Positions 7,189 to 15,658 are shown, counted from the stretch's first letter. The stretch: 64,000 bases of DNA from Streptomyces cellostaticus (GCF_023630175.1 NZ_JALLIN010000017.1:1-64000), one strand, 5' to 3'. The notes: generated from the letters alone by a model not told the origin. Numbers and translations are program-made.

Positions 7189-8762
7189 CCGGGCCCCTCC
7201 GTCCCCCGTCGGCCGTCGGACGGGACGACTCGCCCCACGGACCGGCTGGTTCGAGCCCGGGGGCGGGGGTCCTCGCGGACTTCGACGCGCGGAACCCCGG
7301 GCCGCTCGCCGCACCCGTACTCCCTCGGCCGCGGTTCTCCGGCCTCACCGGTGCCGACCGCATCCGGGCGCGGCTCGACGCGCTCGACACGGACACGCGA
7401 CGCGGTGCGGTCCGCCTGCTCGTGCTCGTCGCACTGCTGCCGCTCCTCGCCGTCCTCGCCACCAAGGCGGTGCGTCTGTCCCACGGCTTCGGCCTCGCCA
7501 TGGTCTACGGGCCGGCCGTGCTGACCGGCACACTCTGCCTGCTCTACGCCGCCTACAGCCGCTACGACGACCCCGCGGTGCGGGAGCTGCGCCGGCGTCC
7601 CCGCGACCACGCCTCCTTCCCCGCTCTGCCCGAGCGGCCGCGCGTCAGCTTCCTGCTGGCCGTCAAGGACGAGCGGGACCACATCGAGGCCTGTGTCCGC
7701 TCCATGGCCGCCGTCGACTACCCCGACCTGCAGATCGTCGTGGTCGACGACGCCTCCGAGGACGGCACCGGTGAGCTGCTGGAACGCGTCGCACCCGAAC
7801 TGGGCATCGCCCTGATCCGGTTGGAGGACAACGTCGGCAAGAAGGCCGCGCTCGTACGGGCCTGTGAAGTGGCCGACGGGGACGTCCTGTTGTTCACCGA
7901 CTCGGACTGCGTCGTCGCGCCGGACGCGGTGACCCACTGCGTGGCCGCCCTGGTCCGACATCCGGAACTGGGCGCGGTCAGCGGTCACTGCCGGGCGCTC
8001 AACGCGGACTCCAGCCTGCTGGCCCGGGTCCAGGACGTCTGGTACGAGGGGCAGTTCCGGATCTCCAAGGCCGCCGAGGCGTCCTTCGGATCGGTGTCCT
8101 GCGTGTCGGGCCCCCTGGCAGCCTTCCGCCGCGAGGCGATCCTCAACTACCTGCCGGCCTGGGCGCAGGACACCTTCCTCGGAGCGCCCTTCCGCTTCGC
8201 CACCGACCGCCAGCTGACCGGCTACGTCCTCGGTCAGGCCTGGTGCGGCAAGGCCCTCAAGGAGCGGCACGCGGACTCGCCCTTTGTGCGAGACCACGAC
8301 CACCCCGAACGTGCCTGGCAGGTCGGGTACACCCGCTCGGCCAGGGTATGGACCAGAGTGCCTTCCCGTCCCGGGTCGTTCCTGCGCCAGCAGATCCGCT
8401 GGAAGAAGAGCTTCATCCGAAACCTGTTCTTCACCGGATCCTTCATGTGGCGACGAGGACTCGCCCCCGCCGCTCTGTACTACGGCCACGCCCTGTGGGT
8501 CCTGGCGGCACCTCTCCTCGTCGCACGGCACCTCATCTGGGCACCGCTGCACCTCGCGGGCCTCCTCACGCTCCTCTACCTGTGCGGTGTCGTCCTGAAG
8601 GGCTGCGTCTGGGGCCTTGCCTACCGCGTCGACCATCCGACGGACCGCGCCTGGCGCTACCGGCCCCTGATGAGCCTGCTGTCGTGCTGTGTGCTGGCCT
8701 GGCTGCTGCCCTATGCCGCCCTCACCCTGCGCCGCAGCATCTGGTCGAGGAGCGCCTCGTGA
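7185..8762 (+). CDS. family 2 glycosyltransferase, membrane-bound processive type
   Basis: This 525-residue membrane glycosyltransferase resembles cellulose/hyaluronan/chitin synthase-type GT2 enzymes. After a polar N terminus come two transmembrane helices (about residues 72-125) and then the GT-A domain. That domain has VVVDDASEDGTG, the metal-binding FTDSDC, the acceptor-site WAQDT motif and the QQIRWKK (QxxRW) motif. Four further helices follow at the C terminus. Its ATG overlaps the dehydrogenase stop, so the activated uronic acid is probably its donor, or a precursor of it, and the product an exported acidic polysaccharide. This is inferred from pairing. Its TGA overlaps the GTG of a small membrane protein. 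Confidence 0.87.
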   Translation: MTGPLRPPSAVGRDDSPHGPAGSSPGAGVLADFDARNPGPLAAPVLPRPRFSGLTGADRIRARLDALDTDTRRGAVRLLVLVALLPLLAVLATKAVRLSHGFGLAMVYGPAVLTGTLCLLYAAYSRYDDPAVRELRRRPRDHASFPALPERPRVSFLLAVKDERDHIEACVRSMAAVDYPDLQIVVVDDASEDGTGELLERVAPELGIALIRLEDNVGKKAALVRACEVADGDVLLFTDSDCVVAPDAVTHCVAALVRHPELGAVSGHCRALNADSSLLARVQDVWYEGQFRISKAAEASFGSVSCVSGPLAAFRREAILNYLPAWAQDTFLGAPFRFATDRQLTGYVLGQAWCGKALKERHADSPFVRDHDHPERAWQVGYTRSARVWTRVPSRPGSFLRQQIRWKKSFIRNLFFTGSFMWRRGLAPAALYYGHALWVLAAPLLVARHLIWAPLHLAGLLTLLYLCGVVLKGCVWGLAYRVDHPTDRAWRYRPLMSLLSCCVLAWLLPYAALTLRRSIWSRSAS

Positions 8763-8866
8763 AGGCATCCCTGCGTGCCCTGGGCCGCGCGGTCGCCGTC
8801 GCCGCCACCGCCCTGTTCATCGCACTCGTCTACCTGATCGTCATCACCCGGGGACAACCGTTGTGA
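8759..8866 (+). CDS. 35-residue single-pass membrane peptide coupled to the glycosyltransferase
   Basis: A GTG at 8759 overlaps the glycosyltransferase stop (GTGA) and opens a 35-codon frame. Its product has a basic N terminus (KASLRALGR), one hydrophobic helix (AVAVAATALFIALVYLIVIT) and a short polar tail. The composition is that of a real single-pass membrane protein, and the overlap predicts translational coupling. Small subunits that stabilise processive synthases are known in other systems, so a role as an accessory subunit of the upstream enzyme is a reasonable inference. I recognise no named family. Confidence 0.6.
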   Translation: MKASLRALGRAVAVAATALFIALVYLIVITRGQPL

Positions 8867-9048
8867 AACGCACGGCCCCCCGCGGGACCCGGCCTCGGCA
8901 GAGCCCGCCGCGAAACCTCCACGATGACTTCGTGGCTGGTCAGCGGGCGGCCGGATATGCACCGGCGCCGGATTGCGCGGTTGACGGGAGGTGCCCCGCT
9001 CTTGTGGAGGCCCCGGCCGGCGTCGTCGACTCGGCGGCCTCTTCATGA
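8863..9048 (+). CDS. 61-residue frame following the membrane peptide, doubtful
   Basis: A GTG at 8863 overlaps the preceding stop (GTGA again) and opens a 61-codon frame. The product is polar, proline- and arginine-rich at the start, with no hydrophobic segment or recognisable motif. The overlap makes translation possible, but composition alone does not support a functional protein. It may be non-coding DNA between the polysaccharide operon and the methyltransferase. Confidence 0.2.
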   Translation: MKRTAPRGTRPRQSPPRNLHDDFVAGQRAAGYAPAPDCAVDGRCPALVEAPAGVVDSAASS

Positions 9049-9193
9049 TTCCGACCGCTCGCTTCGAAGTGAAATGTGCGGGGGATCCCGGACAGCCCGA
9101 AAATGAAAGAAGTGAATCCGGTTGCGGGGCGGGCCGTCACGGTGCGCCCCGGAGACCTGGTCCCCCGGGGCTTCGGGGTGACAGGAGGTGCCG

Positions 9194-9934
9194 ATGGCGC
9201 TCACAAGCCAGGCTCTCTACGGTCGCCTGTTCGATCGCTATGCCGCGGCCGCGGACGGCAAGCGACTGGTCGGGGCTGCCCTCGTCGAGTTGTTGCGGGC
9301 CCGCGGCGTGCGCACCGTCCTCGACGTGGGCGCCGGGGACGGACGACTGACCTCGTCCCTGGCGGCTGGTGGCCTGTCCGTGCTCGCCGCGGAGCCGAAC
9401 CCGGACTTCGACGGTGCCCTGGCCGCACTGCGACCGCTGGGGGTGACCGCGGTGCGCGCCCGGGTGCAGGAATTGCCTCCCGATATCGGTCGGTTCGACG
9501 CCGTGCTGCTGTCCTACGTGCTGGACTCGGTCCCGGAGGAAGAGATCCGAGCCGTCCACACGGCGCTCCGGCGGGTCGTGGCGCCCGGGGGTTGCTTCCT
9601 GGGTGTCACGTATGCGGAGCAGTCCCCTTGGCGGACGTACTCGGCGGCAGTGGAAGCGGACATCGGCCCATGCCTGAGCGGCGGTCGGACGCGGGTCTTC
9701 ACCGCGTTGGAGCAGGCGGGCCGCACAGTGCTCCCGCTCGTCACGGTGACCACGGGCCTCTACGCCGCCTCGCCGTACGAGCTGTTCGACGGGCTGGCCT
9801 TCTTCTACCGGCGTCGGCTCACCGCCTACCGGGCGGCTCGGGAACGGCTTCTGCCGCGGCTGGCACGGTTGGCGGTCACCGGCGGAGGCGTCTGCCGGCT
9901 GGCTGTCGACGAGGTCGTCTTCGAGTGGTCGTGA
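9194..9934 (+). CDS. class I SAM-dependent methyltransferase
   Basis: This 246-residue cytosolic protein has the Rossmann-type SAM-binding motif I, VLDVGAGDGRLTSSL, at about residues 39-53. An acidic residue ends strand 2 (AAEPN), and FDAVLLSYVLDSVP stands in the motif IV region, where most small-molecule methyltransferases have an Asp. The ATG at 9194 has an AGGAGG site five bases upstream, which decides the start. It is convergent with a second methyltransferase 22 bases downstream. The substrate is unknown. The neighbouring sugar genes suggest decoration of a glycan or lipid, but this is only context. Confidence 0.78.
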   Translation: MALTSQALYGRLFDRYAAAADGKRLVGAALVELLRARGVRTVLDVGAGDGRLTSSLAAGGLSVLAAEPNPDFDGALAALRPLGVTAVRARVQELPPDIGRFDAVLLSYVLDSVPEEEIRAVHTALRRVVAPGGCFLGVTYAEQSPWRTYSAAVEADIGPCLSGGRTRVFTALEQAGRTVLPLVTVTTGLYAASPYELFDGLAFFYRRRLTAYRAARERLLPRLARLAVTGGGVCRLAVDEVVFEWS

Positions 9935-9956
9935 GTCCCGTCGCGCCGGGTGACGC

Positions 9957-10781
9957 TCACGTCAGATCCAGGACGAGACAGCCGACCGCGCGGTCGAGCT
10001 GCCGATATCGCTTGGTGAGTTCGCGTACGGAGGCCGCGACCACGGGCTCGTGTACCGGCAACTGAATGACGGCGAACCGCCGTCCGGAGCGGTCGGAGCG
10101 GGTGATGTGCTCGACCAGCTCGCCGACGGGCGGGTTGGTGCGACGCAGGTCCAGGCCCCTGTCGAAGGAGAATGCCGGTCCCCACGGCGGGGCCAGGACG
10201 AACAGGGTGGCGTCGACATCCGGCAGAGGGTCGAGGAAATAGGACGCCCATGACCCCAGGCGCATGGACGCGGGGAGATCGAGCACGCCGAAATTGCCGC
10301 GGGTCAGTTCGAACACCACCGGATCCGCGTCCATGCCCACGCAGGACGTCCCCAGGACGTCGCGGACATGGAGCATCAGGTTCCCGGAGCCGGCGAACAG
10401 GTCCACCACCCCGATCCGATCGAGGGTCGTGACAGGGGCCAGAGAGCGCCGGACGGTCTCGGCGACGCGACGGCTCGGCCCGTTCAGCGCAGCCTCCACG
10501 CAGGTACGCCCCGCGATCCGGACCCCGGCGGCGTACCAGTCGCCGGCCGGCATCCCGTAGAGGCCGATGCCGTCCGGCGCGCCGCAGAAGGCGAGCCCGG
10601 CCCGTTCGAGCTCCGCCATATCGAGGACCTCGTGTCGTCGAGGTCCGAGTAACTCCAGGCGAAGCTCATCCGCCCGACGGCGAGCCCGCAGCGAAGACAG
10701 GGGCTCCGCCGGACGGGATCCCGATGGCCGACGCGAGCAGGACCCGGTAGTCCCTGCCGACGCAGAACTCATCATATGCAT
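9957..10781 (-). CDS. SAM-dependent methyltransferase, N6-DNA/RNA-type fold, TTA codon
   Basis: This 274-residue protein contains SAM motif I VVDLFAGSGNLMLHV and acidic residue VGMDADP. Its motif IV, FVLAPPWGPAF, is close to the (N/D)PP(Y/W) catalytic motif of amino-methyltransferases such as RsmD. A base-methylation role is therefore plausible but unproven. The start is ambiguous among the ATGs at 10781, 10775 and 10772. None has a ribosome site, and a TATTCT hexamer just upstream suggests a leaderless mRNA. Codon 44 is TTA, so expression should depend on bldA. The reading frame stays open far upstream, but its composition changes there, so a longer protein is unlikely. Confidence 0.72.
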   Translation of the reverse strand: MHMMSSASAGTTGSCSRRPSGSRPAEPLSSLRARRRADELRLELLGPRRHEVLDMAELERAGLAFCGAPDGIGLYGMPAGDWYAAGVRIAGRTCVEAALNGPSRRVAETVRRSLAPVTTLDRIGVVDLFAGSGNLMLHVRDVLGTSCVGMDADPVVFELTRGNFGVLDLPASMRLGSWASYFLDPLPDVDATLFVLAPPWGPAFSFDRGLDLRRTNPPVGELVEHITRSDRSGRRFAVIQLPVHEPVVAASVRELTKRYRQLDRAVGCLVLDLT

Positions 10782-11059
10782 CAGAATACCGCAATTATCA
10801 CAGACCACTCCGAGCGTCACCGGGCGCCGATACCGCGGTGCGGGACCGGGTGCGCCGTACGGGGGCGCCGTGGCCGCGCCGCATCTCGTGAAAGCCCGTC
10901 CTTCTTCTCCAGCTCGGCGACCATCGCTGCCCGCGCGTCGACTGGATTCGCTTCGGCACCCGAAGGCGGACCTGTCGGCCGGCGGCCCTGCTCGCCCCGG
11001 TGTCCGGTCGACCGCGGCTGGGCTCGCGTCCAGGGCCGTCATCGTCCGTCCCGCCCCAT

Positions 11060-11351
11060 GTGCGAGTACCAGCGCCCCGTGAGCACTTCGTCGATCGGGC
11101 TTCGGGACGGCCGGGGTGCCGGACCAGGCGCGGGCCCGGAGGAGGAGGCCGGTACGCGGGCGGGCGGACGGCGAGTCCACGGGGTGGACGAGGTGCACGA
11201 GCTCGGCGTGACCCGGCTCGATGATCAGCCTTGTTTCCACCTGAGCCTCCCGGATCAGGCATCCGATCGCTTCTTCCAGGTGGAGGTGGACACCCACGAT
11301 GTGGGGCTCGGTCCCCTCCGGCGCCTCGTCGCTCAGCAGCCGGGCTCGCAA
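11060..11351 (-). pseudogene. unassigned coding-like fragment, probably decayed
   Basis: This minus-strand stretch reads natural-looking protein, including VGVHLHLEEAIGCLI and ETRLIIEPGHAELVHLVHP, then ALVLAHGAG, which resembles the oxyanion strand of KANL3/Tex30-type alpha/beta hydrolases. No nucleophile motif follows, the frame has no ribosome site (TTG at 11351 is the nearest start), and it runs into low-complexity sequence. I read it as relic sequence, perhaps from more than one gene. The surrounding 10782-11416 stretch shows no intact gene on either strand. Confidence 0.3.
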
Positions 11352-11416
11352 CCGCCGGCCGGTCCCGCACGTCCCTAGGGGTGTACGGGACCGTACGAGC
11401 GCACGGGAGGGCCGAG

Positions 11417-11689
11417 TTGACGAACGAGGCGCACGAGCCGCACACGAAGCGTACGCACGAGCCGAACACGTCGAACCAGGCGCACGAGCCGAACGGGAGT
11501 GGTGAGCCGCGCGCGGTGCAGCGGCGGTCCGGACCGGACGCCGCCGCGACCGCGCGCCGGGCCCGGTTCGGCACCCTGCCGGATCGCGTCCGGCCCGAGG
11601 ACACGGTCGAGACACGGCCCGCCACGCCGAGGGACCCGGCCCGTGACGCCTACAACCCCGACGAATGGCTGGTCCGCTACTGCCTGTGA
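11417..11689 (+). CDS. small hypothetical protein with Glu-Pro/His repeats
   Basis: A TTG at 11417, preceded at six bases by a GGGAGG ribosome site, opens a 90-codon frame. The N terminus is a polar, repetitive segment (EPHTKRTHEPN, then AHEPN). The C terminus is well formed: RFGTLPDRVRPEDTVET and PARDAYNPDEWLVRYCL. The C-terminal style resembles short uncharacterised proteins seen in other streptomycetes, but I cannot name a family. No transmembrane or signal segment is present. An acidic oxidoreductase gene converges on it 43 bases downstream. Confidence 0.55.
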   Translation: MTNEAHEPHTKRTHEPNTSNQAHEPNGSGEPRAVQRRSGPDAAATARRARFGTLPDRVRPEDTVETRPATPRDPARDAYNPDEWLVRYCL

Positions 11690-11732
11690 GCCGCGCCCGG
11701 CTCGTCGTCCGGCGGGAGCGGACAAGGCGCGG

Positions 11733-12737
11733 TCAGTCCGACCGCACCTCCGCGACCCTCACCGGCCGGTGCTCGCGGAGAGACAGGACGCACGCCTCGG
11801 CGATCCAGCCCGCCTCGAGAGCGTCCTCGACCGTGCAGGGGGAGGGGCGGGCACCGGCCACCACCTCGGTGAACGCGGCGAGTTCGGTGCGGTAGGCGGC
11901 TGCGAAGCGGTCCATGAAGAAGTCGTGCGGGGTGCCGGACGGAAACGCCACCCCGGCCTCGGCCGAGCGCAGCGGCAGCTTGTCGTCCAGGCCCACCGCG
12001 AGGGAGTCCTCGAAGCCGAGCAGCTCCATGCGGACGTCGTACCCCCGCCCGTTGTGACGGGAGTTGGAGACCATGGCGAGCGTGCCGTCGTCCAGGGTGA
12101 GGACCGCGCCGGTGGTGTCGGCGTCGCCCGCCGCCCTGATGTGCCCGGCGCCCCGGTTGCCGCCCGCCGCGTACACCTCGGTGACCTCGCGCCCGGTCAC
12201 CCAGCGGATGACGTCGAAGTCGTGGACGGAGCAGTCGCGGAAGATGCCGCCGGAGGCCGCGACGTACGCGGCGGGCGGCGGCGCTGGATCCAGGGTCGTG
12301 CAGCGGACCGAGTGCAGCCTGCCCAGTTCACCGCCCTTCACGGCCGCCCGGGCGGCCGTGAAACCCGCGTCGAAGCGGCGGTTGAAGCCGATCTGCACCG
12401 GCACCTCGCGGGCCCGGACCGTCTTGCGCACCTCCAGGCCCTCCGCCATGGTGCGGGCGACCGGCTTCTCGCAGAAGACCGGGACACCTGCCTCCACCCC
12501 GGCCCGGATCAGCGCGGGATGGGCATCCGTCGCCGCCGCGACGACCAGAGCGTCCACCCCGGCCGCGAGCAGCGCCTCCGGCGAGTCCGCGATCCGGGCA
12601 CCGAACCGCTCGGCGGCGGCCCTCGCCGCGTCGGCGAACGGGTCGGCGACGACCAGCGATTCGACTGTGTCCAGCCCCGAGAGGGTCTCGGCGTGGAAGG
12701 CGCCGATGCGGCCGAGGCCGAGGATTCCGATGCGCAT
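11733..12737 (-). CDS. Gfo/Idh/MocA-family oxidoreductase, inositol dehydrogenase-like
   Basis: This 334-residue NAD(P)-dependent oxidoreductase starts directly at the Rossmann motif RIGILGLGRIGAFHAETL. The diagnostic CEKPVA motif of the family is at about residues 93-98, and the catalytic block GGIFRDCSVHDFDVIRW follows near 170. The closest style is myo-inositol 2-dehydrogenase (IolG) and scyllo-inositol or sugar dehydrogenases. The ATG at 12737 has an AGGAG site nine bases upstream. No iol catabolic genes lie adjacent, so the exact substrate is open. A cupin lies upstream on the same strand and might form a loose unit with it. Confidence 0.85.
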   Translation of the reverse strand: MRIGILGLGRIGAFHAETLSGLDTVESLVVADPFADAARAAAERFGARIADSPEALLAAGVDALVVAAATDAHPALIRAGVEAGVPVFCEKPVARTMAEGLEVRKTVRAREVPVQIGFNRRFDAGFTAARAAVKGGELGRLHSVRCTTLDPAPPPAAYVAASGGIFRDCSVHDFDVIRWVTGREVTEVYAAGGNRGAGHIRAAGDADTTGAVLTLDDGTLAMVSNSRHNGRGYDVRMELLGFEDSLAVGLDDKLPLRSAEAGVAFPSGTPHDFFMDRFAAAYRTELAAFTEVVAGARPSPCTVEDALEAGWIAEACVLSLREHRPVRVAEVRSD

Positions 12738-12834
12738 GCGAGGCAGCTCCTTGGTCGCCGTCGAGGCCACCTTTGTGCGGACATGCCCGGTGTGTCAATC
12801 CGGGCGCGGCCGGCCGGCCCGCGCGCGGCGCCCC

Positions 12835-13179
12835 TCACAGACTGATGGAATAGGCCTTGCGCAGCGTCTCGTGCACGGTCCACGTCGTACGGTCGCCCGC
12901 CCGCAGCACGGCCAGGTCGCCGGGTCCCACCCGCAGTGTGGGGCCGCCCTCGACCTCGATCGTCGCCGACCCGCTGATCACCACGAACAGCTCGTCCGCC
13001 TCGGTGTCGGTGACCACGCCCGGCGTGATCTGCCAGACCCCGTGGATCCGCCGGCCGTCCGCCGACTCCCACACCACCTTGCCCGTCACCTCCGGGGTCC
13101 CGGAGACGATCTGCGCCGGATCGAGCGGCTCGGGTTCGAGTTCGGCGTCGGGGATGTGGAGAGCGAAACTGTGCGTCAT
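12835..13179 (-). CDS. single-domain cupin protein
   Basis: This 114-residue protein is a small cupin beta-barrel of the ureidoglycine aminohydrolase-like (DUF861) kind. The region TDTEADELFVVISGSATIEVEGG forms cupin motif 1 with few metal ligands (Glu, no paired His). VGPGDLAVLRAGDRTTWTVHET forms motif 2. The loss of the usual His pair suggests a binding rather than an oxygenase role. The ATG at 13179 opens directly into the fold. It lies 97 bases upstream of the inositol-type dehydrogenase on the same strand and is divergent from the second tRNA-Pro. Confidence 0.78.
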   Translation of the reverse strand: MTHSFALHIPDAELEPEPLDPAQIVSGTPEVTGKVVWESADGRRIHGVWQITPGVVTDTEADELFVVISGSATIEVEGGPTLRVGPGDLAVLRAGDRTTWTVHETLRKAYSISL

Positions 13180-13398
13180 GCGGCGACCCTAACCAGCCGG
13201 GCCGCCGCTCGGCCGTCGACAGTGTGTGCGTCATCGGGCCCGGCGGCCGGACACTTCGTCGTGCCACCCGCGCCCGGCGCGGCCCGACGCCGCCCCGCCC
13301 CGGGCCGGACGCGGGCGACGGGGCCGGCGAGGACACCCGCCCGGGTGCGGTAGGGTTTGACCTGCGTGATCACGCGGCAGGGCCGCGTGGCAGGGCAC

Positions 13399-13472
<74 letters not shown>

Positions 13473-13487
13473 CTGGAGACAGTCGTA

Positions 13488-13529
13488 GAGCGGAGCCGGT
13501 TTCGGAGATGTCCGAAACCGGCTCCGCTC
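13488..13529 (+). terminator. hairpin terminator after tRNA-Pro copy 2
   Basis: A perfect 19-bp stem (13488-13506 with 13511-13529) with a GATG loop lies 16 bases after the tRNA. The central CGGTTTCGGA/TCCGAAACCG part is related to the terminator of copy 1, so tRNA and terminator probably duplicated together. Confidence 0.88.
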
Positions 13530-13576
13530 ATTTCTGGGGGCCGGCGCCCTTGATGTGGGTCGGCGGGACACGACGA

Positions 13577-13735
13577 TCAGGCGACCGGTGTGCGTTGCGT
13601 AACCCGATGGCGCGGTGGCGGTGTTCGCTGGCGGCTGACGAATGCCTGGCGGAGCGTTTCAGCGGTTCGGAAGCCGCACCGTGCGGCCAGGCTCGCCACG
13701 GGCAGTGAGGCGGAAGCCAGGAGGTCAGGATTCAC
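13577..13735 (-). pseudogene. C-terminal remnant of a GlxA-type AraC regulator
   Basis: The minus strand reads LPVASLAARCGFRTAETLRQ followed by AFVSRQRTPPPRHRV and a stop at 13577. This is the second helix-turn-helix and tail of AraC/GlxA-type regulators (DJ-1/PfpI domain plus AraC DNA-binding domain). Only about 52 residues survive. No start codon, N-terminal DJ-1 domain or first HTH is present, because the frame upstream is antisense to the permease region. It is a clear truncated relic next to the tRNA. Confidence 0.65.
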
Positions 13736-13835
13736 GGAGGTGGCTGAACGGGACGTGGGCACCTCCCGTATGCAGGGGCGGGGCGGGCTGGCGACGGGCG
13801 ACAGGGCGCTCCCGGAACGCGGAGGTGTACGACTC

Positions 13836-14849
13836 GTGGCCATCGGCCAAGCGGCCCCGCGGGACGAGCGCACCGGCCGGCCACCCCCGCCGGAGCAGCC
13901 GAGGCGGCTGACGTCTCCGCTCGTCCTGACCCTGCTGCTGCTCCTGCTCGTACTGCTGCAGAGCCCCATCCGGCGTGCCCTGTCCGCGCCGATGATGCAG
14001 AGCTGGACGACGGTGTTCGTGGCCGTCGTCATCCAGGCGCTGCCCTTCCTGGTGCTGGGTGTCCTGCTGTCGGCGGCGATCGCGGTGTACGTTCCCCCGT
14101 CCTTCTTCGCCCGAGCCCTGCCCTCCCGCCCCGCTCTGGCCGTCCCGGTAGCGGGCATGGCGGGCGCGGTGCTGCCGGGCTGCGAGTGCGCGTCGGTCCC
14201 GGTGGCGGGGGCGCTGGTCCGCCGGGGCGTGACCCCGGCCGCCGCTCTTGCCTTTCTGCTGTCCGCGCCGGCGATCAATCCGATCGTCCTGACGGCGACA
14301 GCCATCGCCTTCCCGCGCCACCCGGAGATGGTCGTGGCCCGTTTCGTGGCGAGCCTGCTGGTGGCGTGCGCGATGGGCTGGCTGTGGCAGCGCCTCGGCC
14401 GCCCCGGCTGGATGCGGACGCCGACGCACGCGCACCACGAGGGTCGGACCAGGGGCGCCGCGTTCTGGGACTCGGTCCGGCACGACGTGATGCACGCGGG
14501 GGGCTTCCTGGTGGTCGGCGCGATGGCGGCGGCCACGCTGAAGGCGGTCGCCCCGGACAGTTGGCTGCGCACGGCGGCCGGCAACCCGCTCCTGGCGGTC
14601 CTCGCCCTCGCCGTGCTCGCCGTGGTGCTGTCGATCTGCTCGGAGGCGGACGCGTTCGTCGTGGCCTCCCTGACCCAGTTCTCGCTGACCGCCCGCCTGG
14701 CCTTCCTCGTCGTGGGCCCCATGATCGACCTGAAGCTGTTCGCGATGCAGACGGGCACCTTCGGCAGCGCCTTCGCGCTGCGTTTCGCCCCGCTGACGTT
14801 CGTCCTCGCCATCGCGTCGGCCGTGCTGACCGGAGCGGTGCTGCTGTGA
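13836..14849 (+). CDS. YraQ/DUF318-family permease
   Basis: This 337-residue integral membrane protein has about eight hydrophobic helices. It contains the family hallmarks: the GCECASVPVAGALVRRGV loop, AFLLSAPAINPIVL, and near the end CSEADAFVVASL with its acidic and cysteine residues. Such permeases are predicted transporters, often linked to metals or two-component systems; the substrate is unknown. The GTG at 13836 follows a GGAGGT site nine bases upstream, which decides the start over longer open frame. The TGA overlaps the GTG of the TIGR03943 gene, the standard partner of this permease. Confidence 0.85.
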   Translation: MAIGQAAPRDERTGRPPPPEQPRRLTSPLVLTLLLLLLVLLQSPIRRALSAPMMQSWTTVFVAVVIQALPFLVLGVLLSAAIAVYVPPSFFARALPSRPALAVPVAGMAGAVLPGCECASVPVAGALVRRGVTPAAALAFLLSAPAINPIVLTATAIAFPRHPEMVVARFVASLLVACAMGWLWQRLGRPGWMRTPTHAHHEGRTRGAAFWDSVRHDVMHAGGFLVVGAMAAATLKAVAPDSWLRTAAGNPLLAVLALAVLAVVLSICSEADAFVVASLTQFSLTARLAFLVVGPMIDLKLFAMQTGTFGSAFALRFAPLTFVLAIASAVLTGAVLL

Positions 14850-15565
14850 ACCGACAGTCCCAGGCGGCCGTCCTCTTCCTCCTCGGCGTGGCCCTGCTGC
14901 ACGCCGGCACCACCGACCTCTACCTGCGCTACGTCAAGGCGGGACTGCAGCCGCTGCTGCTGGCATCCGGATCGGTCCTGATCGTCGCCGCGCTCGCGAC
15001 GGCCTGGTACGAGCGCCGCAGGGCCAAGGAGATGCGGGCGCCGAAGGGGCCCGCGCATCCCGAACCCGGAGTCTCCTGGCTGCTCGTACTGCCGCTGCTG
15101 GCCTTGATGCTGGTCGCCCCGCCGGCCCTCGGCTCCTACGACGCGACGCGCACCGGCACTGCCCTCCAGGAACCCCTCGCCTACCCGTCGCTCCCAGCCA
15201 CCGACCCGCTGCGCCTGAGCGTGGTGGACTACGCGGGACGGGCGGCGTACGACCACGGCCGCACGCTGTCCGGGCGCCGCGTGCAGATCACCGGGTTCGT
15301 CGCCCTGGACCGTGCCGGGACGCCGTATCTGGTGCGCATGGCCCTCAACTGCTGTGCCGCGGACGCGCAGCCGGTCAAGATCGGTCTGATCGGCGACACC
15401 CCGCCGGTTCTGCAGCCGGACACCTGGCTGACCGTCACCGGCACCTACACCGCCCGCGAGTCCCGGGACCCCGTGAACGACGGGCGCATCCCGTTCCTGG
15501 ACGTGCTGACCGCGAAGCCGGTACCGACGCCGCGCGACCCCTACGACGAGTCGTACAACAACTAG
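14846..15565 (+). CDS. TIGR03943 (YcgQ-like) membrane protein
   Basis: This 239-residue protein has two N-terminal hydrophobic segments, a charged linker and a third hydrophobic stretch (about residues 70-92). A soluble domain follows, containing the typical RRVQITGFV, ALNCCAADAQPVKIGL and DTWLTVTGTY motifs of the TIGR03943 family. The paired cysteines suggest metal or thiol chemistry in an OB-like extracytoplasmic domain. It is almost always encoded next to a YraQ permease, here with a GTGA overlap, so the two probably form one transporter complex. In other bacteria this pair can be under zinc control; I see no Zur-box-like palindrome here. Confidence 0.82.
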   Translation: MNRQSQAAVLFLLGVALLHAGTTDLYLRYVKAGLQPLLLASGSVLIVAALATAWYERRRAKEMRAPKGPAHPEPGVSWLLVLPLLALMLVAPPALGSYDATRTGTALQEPLAYPSLPATDPLRLSVVDYAGRAAYDHGRTLSGRRVQITGFVALDRAGTPYLVRMALNCCAADAQPVKIGLIGDTPPVLQPDTWLTVTGTYTARESRDPVNDGRIPFLDVLTAKPVPTPRDPYDESYNN

Positions 15566-15658
15566 TGCGTCTGCAAACGGATCTCGCCCAGAGGAGGAAC
15601 GACGCGAGACACGGACGGGTCGAACTTCGCTCAGCGGCCTCCGGTGCCAGGGGTGCGG

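Noticed and set aside
8863..9048. 61-codon frame as a confident gene
   Set aside because: Only the GTGA overlap supports it. Composition is arginine/proline-rich with no domain, so it is listed at low confidence only.
9957..11615. A single 552-residue methyltransferase using the full open frame
   Set aside because: Upstream residues change composition, and an AT-rich promoter-like sequence lies directly before the ATG cluster at 10772-10781.
13577..15256. A 559-codon minus-strand gene over the permease
   Set aside because: Only the last 52 codons resemble a protein (AraC tail). The rest is the reverse of the well-supported permease and TIGR03943 genes.
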